Assembly: GCA_003132145.1 (NCBI GenBank)
Contig: PKWU01000083.1
Coordinates: 1 to 37,730 of the forward strand
Source: Granulicella sp.
Lineage (GTDB): Bacteria; Acidobacteriota; Terriglobia; Terriglobales; Acidobacteriaceae
DNA: 37,730 bases
Reading direction: 5' to 3'
Shown: positions 33,640 to 37,730 of the stretch, piece after piece
How the letters are laid out: each line of letters begins with the position of its first letter
Position numbering within the stretch: the first letter of the stretch is position 1
Made by a program: the position numbers and the translations under genes
Notes under the pieces: generated by a model
Told to the model about the DNA's origin: nothing
Seen by the model: only the letters and a program-made list of their open reading frames with translations
Databases searched by the model: none

Positions 33640-33649
33640 CCCTGTCTCC

Positions 33650-34636
33650 TTACGCAATGCGTTGCTCGATCAGCGCAATCCGCGCCGGATCGTTCGTTCC
33701 CAGCCTGTGCTGTGCGTCCGCCGCGGTCGCAATGTAGGTTAGCGGCGTGCCCTTTTGCTCCAGCGTCGGCAGACCCTTCTCGGCCCGCTTGCGTTCGACA
33801 ATCTGTGCGCTGACGGTGTCGATCGCCACCCGGTCTTCGCCCACCAGCAATCCGTCCTCGTTCCACGAGTACTCCGGCCGGTAGCTTGGTCCGCCCTCAT
33901 ACACCGCGGTCTTCAGATCGCCCACCACAAAGCGCACCTTCTGCCGGACCTGCGGAATCATGTTCAGGTCCGCGATATACGGATTGCACGCCGTGCCGTG
34001 CATGGTGCTCGGATTGTTGATGACGCCATACATGTTCTTCATCGCCATGGTTACGCCGACGATATTGTGGCTCTTCAACACCGGCATGTTGATCACCACG
34101 TCGCTCTGGGTCAGGATCTTGGCCAGCCGCGTCGTCACCGATCCGTAGCTCACCGAGGCGTCCTCATAGCCCGCCGTGTCCGATCCGAGGAAGCGCACCG
34201 AGCCCGGCGCGTTGGACAGCTTGAACCCGGCCGACTCCAGCTCGCGGCCTCCGCGGTCCCACACAATGATGTCGCCCGCCTTGATCCCGGCCTGCTGCAG
34301 CCGTTCGCAGATCGCCGCCACCAACGCCACGCTGGGCGCAATCGCGCGACCGCCCATGGCGTTCAGCTTCAGGCTCACCACCTGCCCAGGCCGCACGATC
34401 TGCTTCCACGGCTGGACAGGATTCTGCGCATTGAAGTACGTCTGCATCGCGTGGTCCAGCAGCGCAGCCACGCGCTTCTCGTCGGGCGCGGGGCCCGGCG
34501 TGCGCAGCTTTGCATCGCGCACAATCACCACCTTCGACTTTGCCGCCCTCCCCTGGCCCCATGCAAAGTTCGTCCCCACTCCCAGAACAGCGGCCCCCGC
34601 CACCATCTCTTTCACAAACTCACGCCGGCTTTGCAT
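33650..34636 (-). CDS. DUF362 protein with twin-arginine signal (second of two)
   Basis: The 328-residue protein starts with a clear Tat signal, SRREFVKEMVAGAAVLGVGT, with GGAGGAG upstream of the ATG. The DUF362 domain has VVSLKLNAMGGRAIAPSVAL, DIIVWDRGGRELESAGF, SDVVINMPVLKSHNIVGVTM, AMKNMYGVINNPSTMHG and FVVGDLKTAVYEGGP. Both DUF362 paralogues share the LK-N/K-N-(M/W)YG core but are clearly diverged, so they may form a hetero-pair. Its stop codon overlaps the ribosome binding site of the following DUF362 gene. It follows the lipoprotein gene after 148 bp, a gap that contains a dispersed hairpin. Confidence 0.87.
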   Translation of the reverse strand: MQSRREFVKEMVAGAAVLGVGTNFAWGQGRAAKSKVVIVRDAKLRTPGPAPDEKRVAALLDHAMQTYFNAQNPVQPWKQIVRPGQVVSLKLNAMGGRAIAPSVALVAAICERLQQAGIKAGDIIVWDRGGRELESAGFKLSNAPGSVRFLGSDTAGYEDASVSYGSVTTRLAKILTQSDVVINMPVLKSHNIVGVTMAMKNMYGVINNPSTMHGTACNPYIADLNMIPQVRQKVRFVVGDLKTAVYEGGPSYRPEYSWNEDGLLVGEDRVAIDTVSAQIVERKRAEKGLPTLEQKGTPLTYIATAADAQHRLGTNDPARIALIEQRIA

Positions 34637-34678
34637 CCTGCTCCTCCGTGCAACTTTCTGACCTGCGTTATTACGTCG

Positions 34679-34709
34679 TCATTCTGGCAAAGCCAGAATC
34701 TCCGTATTT
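34679..34709. repeat. Dispersed CATTC...GAATCTCCGTATT hairpin, copy 2
   Basis: ATTCTGGC-AAA-GCCAGAAT is a perfect 8-bp stem, followed by CTCCGTATTTC. It is related to the element at 23052-23085 and lies between the lipoprotein and DUF362 genes. It may attenuate or stabilise the operon mRNA. Confidence 0.6.
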
Positions 34710-34784
34710 CGTCGTTGCTTGTTTCATCCCGCTGAAAGTTCTCCCGATCGTTACGAACGAATTGTGTAGTTTTTTGACAGGCAC

Positions 34785-35273
34785 CTACAGCTTGCCTTCA
34801 ACTCCATGTGCCAGCGCCAGCAGCGCGTCGCTCTCGCCCGGCGCCGCTTCGAAGGCTGTAATCCGCACCAGGTACACCCCTTTGCGGAAGACCACGCTCT
34901 GCCCGTACAGCCGCCCTGCATCGCCCAGCGGCACGCTCTTGCTGTTGGCAGTCGGCGGGTCGGCGTCGAAGATCGTCTTCGCACCGTCCGCCGTCTTCAT
35001 CGTGTAAACGTCTACGGTCGCCTCCAGGCTTCCCTGGAACTTGTAGTCCGAGGTTGCCACGCCCACCACGCCCGCGCTGATGTACTGCTCCGCCCCGCCA
35101 TCGATGTATTCATACAGGTTCGCCGCATCGAACGTCTGCGTCTTGCCGCTCTTCTCCCACCCCGCGACCGCCCCCGAGGCAGGGAAGGGGTCCGCAATCT
35201 TCTTCTTGCATCCGCCAACCATCACCACAGCCAGCATCAACGATGCGACGAGTACAGCTCCTTTGGTCCTCAT
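34785..35273 (-). CDS. Lipoprotein resembling acidobacterial DUF6599-type proteins
   Basis: From ATG 35273, with AGAGG just upstream, the product is 162 residues. The signal peptide is LVASLMLAVVMVGGC, with the lipobox cysteine followed by KKK. The mature part begins with FPASGAVAGWEKSGKTQTF and contains LYEYIDGGAEQYISAGVVGV, then a beta-rich domain (EATVDVYTMKTADGAKTIF, RLYGQSVVFRKGVYLVRITA). The YEYIDGGAE block reminds me of the DUF6599 family, which I recall beside DUF362 and Fe-S genes; this assignment is from memory. It sits between the Fe-S membrane gene and the DUF362 genes. The frame is open further upstream through the 21-bp repeats, but the signal peptide fixes the start. Confidence 0.75.
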   Translation of the reverse strand: MRTKGAVLVASLMLAVVMVGGCKKKIADPFPASGAVAGWEKSGKTQTFDAANLYEYIDGGAEQYISAGVVGVATSDYKFQGSLEATVDVYTMKTADGAKTIFDADPPTANSKSVPLGDAGRLYGQSVVFRKGVYLVRITAFEAAPGESDALLALAHGVEGKL

Positions 35274-35287
35274 AATCCTCTCCCTCA

Positions 35288-35420
35288 CGACTGTCCTCTC
35301 CTCGTTCAAGACTGTTCTTCCCTGGTTCAAGACTGTTCTTCCCTGGTTCAAGACTGTTCTTCCCTGGTTCAAGACTGTTCTTCCCTGGTTCAAGACTGTT
35401 CTTCCCTGGTTCAAGACTGT
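35288..35420. repeat. 21-bp tandem repeat between the Fe-S and lipoprotein genes
   Basis: Five identical 21-bp units begin with GTTCAAGACTGTTC at 35304, 35325, 35346, 35367 and 35388. A partial sixth starts at 35409 and a degenerate half unit lies at 35288-35303. The last unit contains the stop codon of the Fe-S gene. The unit equals two DNA helical turns and seven codons, so copy-number changes would keep helical phase and reading frame. Confidence 0.95.
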
Positions 35421-37126
35421 GCCTTTCCCCTTCTCCGGGTCAACAAAATCTGGCTGTCCACTGACCGGCTCTCTCCGATGCTGGTCACATACACGGCCGG
35501 ATGTTCCTGCAGCGGGCAGGCGTACTCGCACGCTCCGCATCCCACGCAGCGGCTGGGATCGACGTGCGGCTGCTTCAGCAACTTTTTGTTGCCGTCCGCG
35601 TCGATGACCTCGGCTTCCTGCAGATAGATCGCCTTGGGCGACACGGGACACCACTCCTCGCACACGATGCAGTCGGTCGCCATGGCCCACGGCAGGCATC
35701 GCCCGCGGTCGTAGAACGCCGTCCCCAGCCGCACCGGCGGAGCATTGCCCTGGCCCACGCCCACCACCCAGCCCTTTGCCTGCGGCGTCAGCTTCCAGAT
35801 CGCCCCCGTGGGACAGACCTCCGAGCAGAGCACGCAGCTCGGCTCGCAGTATCCGATCCTCGGCGTCAGCACCGGCGACCAGATCCCCTCCAGCCCCGCT
35901 TCGGTCAGCGCCGGCTGCAACGCATTGTTGGGACACACCTTCATGCACTCGCCGCAGCGGATGCACCGCGACAGAAAGTCCGTCTCACCGAGCGCCCCCG
36001 GCGGGCGGATCAGCCGCTCGTCCCGGCTCTTTCCCAGCGCCGTATTGGCCCGCAGCAGCGGCACCGCCGCAACCCCCAGCGCCAGCCCGGTCAGCACCTT
36101 GCGCCGCGGCAGGTTCGGTCCGGCAACCTCCGGCTCCTTGCGGAAGAAGCGGAACTGCAAACTCTGGTGCGGACAGGCGTCCAGGCAGTTCATGCACATC
36201 AGGCATTCCGCCTTGTGCCATGGAACCGCGCCCACCGGATCGTCCCCGCCCTGGCAGTGCAGCAGGCAGCGATTGCACTTGTCGCAGCTCGCCGCGTCCT
36301 TGTGCAGCCCGAAGACTGACCATCTCGAAGCGGCGCCCAGCAGCGCGCCCAGCGGGCAAATCGCGCGGCACCAGAAGCGAGTCACCCGCAGGTTCGCCGC
36401 CAGCAGAATTAAAAAAATCAGCCCCAGAAATATCCCTTGGCGAAAGTGCGGCTGCTTGAAGTTCAACACCGTCGCTGCCAGCGCCGCATGGAGCACCATC
36501 CCCGCCGCCTGCACAAATCCCACGCCGCTGTGCCCCAGCGCGTTCAACCCCGCATTCGCCGCGTAGTTCGCGCCGGGCAGGATCGACAGCCCCATCGACC
36601 GCACCAGCAGGCTGAACGGGTCGAACCACCCCACCAGTCCCGTGCCGAATACCGCCGCCGCCAGCACGGCAATCAGGATCACGTACTTCGTCCTCTGCCA
36701 TGGCTTGTAGCGATTCGCCTCTATCCCCTGCTTACCGCGTTTGCTCTCCGACCTCAGATTGCCGAAGAAGTGGTGGATCGTCCCCATCGGACAGATCCAT
36801 CCGCAGAAGAAACGCCCCAGAAACATCACCGGCAGCAGAATGATTAAGCTCCACAGCAGACCGCGATAGAGCGCATGGGTTGCCAGCGCATTGGCCAGCG
36901 CAGCCAGCGGGTCAAGCTCGAAGAACAGCCGCACCGGCCAGTGCATCCGCACGTCGCCGCCCGCGCCCACCGTCCCGCGAAACTCTGTGCGCAGCAGGAG
37001 GAACAGAAACAGCAGCAGGAAGAAGACCTGCGACGCGCGACGCAGCAGCACCACCCGGGACCCTCGGCCCCGCTCTCCAGCGAACCATCGTCTCATCCGG
37101 AATCTCGCCAACATGGCTCGCACCAA
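35411..37126 (-). CDS. Membrane multi-[4Fe-4S] protein, NapH-like and NapG-like parts fused
   Basis: The 571-residue protein has about five hydrophobic helices (33-48, 88-106, 148-166, 203-222, 231-247) and two CxxxCP motifs, CGWICP (108-113) and CRAICP (253-258), as in NapH/CcoG-type quinol-linked proteins. Cysteine clusters follow at 281-291 (CDKCNRCLLHC), 308-318, 388-398, 427-438, 477-493 and 527-537, enough for up to six [4Fe-4S] clusters. Between the second and third lies RRKVLTGLALGVAAVPLL (341-358), a twin-arginine-like hydrophobic segment such as begins a NapG protein. I infer an electron conduit from the quinone pool to the far side of the membrane. The first codon may be TTG 37126, GTG 37123 or ATG 37114; GAGAGGGAG precedes them. 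Confidence 0.88.
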   Translation of the reverse strand: MVRAMLARFRMRRWFAGERGRGSRVVLLRRASQVFFLLLFLFLLLRTEFRGTVGAGGDVRMHWPVRLFFELDPLAALANALATHALYRGLLWSLIILLPVMFLGRFFCGWICPMGTIHHFFGNLRSESKRGKQGIEANRYKPWQRTKYVILIAVLAAAVFGTGLVGWFDPFSLLVRSMGLSILPGANYAANAGLNALGHSGVGFVQAAGMVLHAALAATVLNFKQPHFRQGIFLGLIFLILLAANLRVTRFWCRAICPLGALLGAASRWSVFGLHKDAASCDKCNRCLLHCQGGDDPVGAVPWHKAECLMCMNCLDACPHQSLQFRFFRKEPEVAGPNLPRRKVLTGLALGVAAVPLLRANTALGKSRDERLIRPPGALGETDFLSRCIRCGECMKVCPNNALQPALTEAGLEGIWSPVLTPRIGYCEPSCVLCSEVCPTGAIWKLTPQAKGWVVGVGQGNAPPVRLGTAFYDRGRCLPWAMATDCIVCEEWCPVSPKAIYLQEAEVIDADGNKKLLKQPHVDPSRCVGCGACEYACPLQEHPAVYVTSIGESRSVDSQILLTRRRGKAQS

Positions 37127-37543
37127 CAGCTCCCTCTCCGCGCCAGCGCACCTGGGCCATCCGATCCCAGACGCATGGCCGCGGAAATCACAATCGCCGC
37201 GTTATTGCGGTAGACGCAGAAGCCGCGGCAATAGCCGCATCGGCCGCGCCCACAACCAACTCCAATTCTTCGCCTCGCACGCCACCCCGATCAGTGATGC
37301 CCATCACCGCCATCAGCTACAGGTGTTCGCCTAGCAATTAGGAGTATGGCTTCGTATTGAATAGCCGGGCCTTACAGATCGCGGATAATCATCGTTTTGC
37401 TTAATGGTATTCTGGTGGCTAGTGGTTTGCGGTCGGTAGTTTCATGAGCCCCGATCATGGGTTCCATTCGTTGCCACTGTCCGATCGAGAGCGCCCACTG
37501 AAAGTGCGTTGAGGGGATACTCTGACTCCTCCCAAAGAAAACA
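37127..37543. other. 417-bp intergenic region between divergent genes
   Basis: No convincing gene is seen. The left half is GC-rich with non-coding composition. From about 37320 the DNA becomes less GC-rich (for example GGATAATCATCGTTTTGCTT), marking a compositional boundary before the deacetylase gene. Promoters for the Fe-S operon (leftward) and the deacetylase (rightward) should be here, but I could not identify either with confidence. Confidence 0.6.
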
Positions 37544-37730
37544 ATGTCAATCATCCCGCTCGATGAGGTGAGGTCAGACCCTCGGCCTCGGGCCGCTGTT
37601 GTCGTCGCACACCCGGACGACGAGATACTCTGGTGCGGCGGCTACATACTGACCCATCCGGAGTTTCTTTGGCGTGTCGTGACCTTATGCAGAGCACTGG
37701 ATCCGGATCGTGCGCCAAAGTTCCGCCAAG
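37544..37730 (+). CDS. PIG-L/LmbE-family deacetylase (5' part, runs off the window)
   Basis: An ATG at 37544 opens a frame that continues past the window end; 62 codons are visible. The start MSIIPLDEVRSDPRPRAAVV leads into VVAHPDDEILWCGG, the zinc-binding AHPDDE signature of the PIG-L/LmbE superfamily, which removes N-acetyl groups from GlcNAc-type substrates or related compounds. The rest of the domain is outside the window, so substrate class cannot be assigned. Only a weak AAAGAAAA precedes the start. The lower GC content suggests different ancestry from the Fe-S cluster. Confidence 0.85.
   Translation, partial: MSIIPLDEVRSDPRPRAAVVVAHPDDEILWCGGYILTHPEFLWRVVTLCRALDPDRAPKFRQ

Noticed and set aside
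35288..35420. CRISPR array
   Set aside because: The repeat is a gapless 21-bp tandem array with no spacers and no cas genes nearby.
34785..35966. Long minus-strand frame joining the 21-bp repeats (TVLNQGR heptapeptides) to the lipoprotein
   Set aside because: The upstream part is out of frame with the Fe-S gene it overlaps, and the lipoprotein has its own start, ribosome binding site and signal peptide at 35273.
37372..37554. 60-codon minus-strand frame before the deacetylase gene
   Set aside because: No ribosome binding site or recognisable family, and it overlaps the start of the clearly coding PIG-L gene on the other strand.

Overview
The window is a compact, high-GC bacterial chromosome segment that looks like Acidobacteriota (Terriglobales/Acidobacteriaceae type). 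This assignment is an inference from gene content: a lipoprotein resembling acidobacterial proteins next to DUF362 and multi-cluster Fe-S genes, a bifunctional PabB-PabC, a 7-deazaguanine pair, and short dispersed hairpins and A/C/T-rich words between genes. No rRNA, tRNA, CRISPR array, phage module or transposase was seen. Both ends (about 1-600 and 37320-37730) look less GC-rich than the interior.

Layout. 1-3300: remnant of a LacI-family regulator, a pabB-pabC fusion and an FAH-superfamily hydratase (minus strand). 3300-7100: two acidobacterial-type hypotheticals, glgC with an orphan Phd/YefM antitoxin behind it, and a convergent uppP. 7100-11400: SH3/TPR exported protein, PLP-dependent threonine/serine dehydratase, a divergent outer-membrane beta-barrel gene carrying a G10 tract, and an alpha/beta hydrolase. 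11400-17500: HtrA-type protease, coaE, folD, small hypotheticals, ruvA, queE and queC. 17480-25817: a complete Kdp potassium-uptake locus. It reads kdpC, kdpB, kdpA, kdpF and an extra 34-residue membrane peptide, preceded by kdpE and by a sensor kinase KdpD that is split into two divergently transcribed genes. 25877-32442: Y-family polymerase, a MITE-like inverted-repeat element, a class A penicillin-binding protein, proS and lexA. 32581-37126: four co-directional genes encoding a membrane multi-[4Fe-4S] protein (NapH-like and NapG-like halves fused), a lipoprotein and two twin-arginine DUF362 proteins. 37544-end: 5' part of a PIG-L/LmbE deacetylase.

How the parts work together. The Kdp locus is self-contained: sensor input half (ATP-binding and Usp domains), sensor membrane/kinase half, response regulator, a candidate KdpE direct-repeat operator overlapping the kdpE stop codon, and the transporter. 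The two sensor halves start 29 bp apart, with back-to-back -10 elements that overlap by 2 bp, so their expression may be tied together. The Fe-S/lipoprotein/DUF362 cluster is the best candidate for an undescribed system. Its parts suggest electrons passing from the membrane to exported DUF362 proteins, but no substrate can be read from the sequence.

Regulatory reading. Four genes (uppP, ruvA, lexA, kdpD kinase half) have a TA-N3-T -10-like hexamer only 6-7 nt before the start codon and no clear Shine-Dalgarno, consistent with leaderless transcripts.
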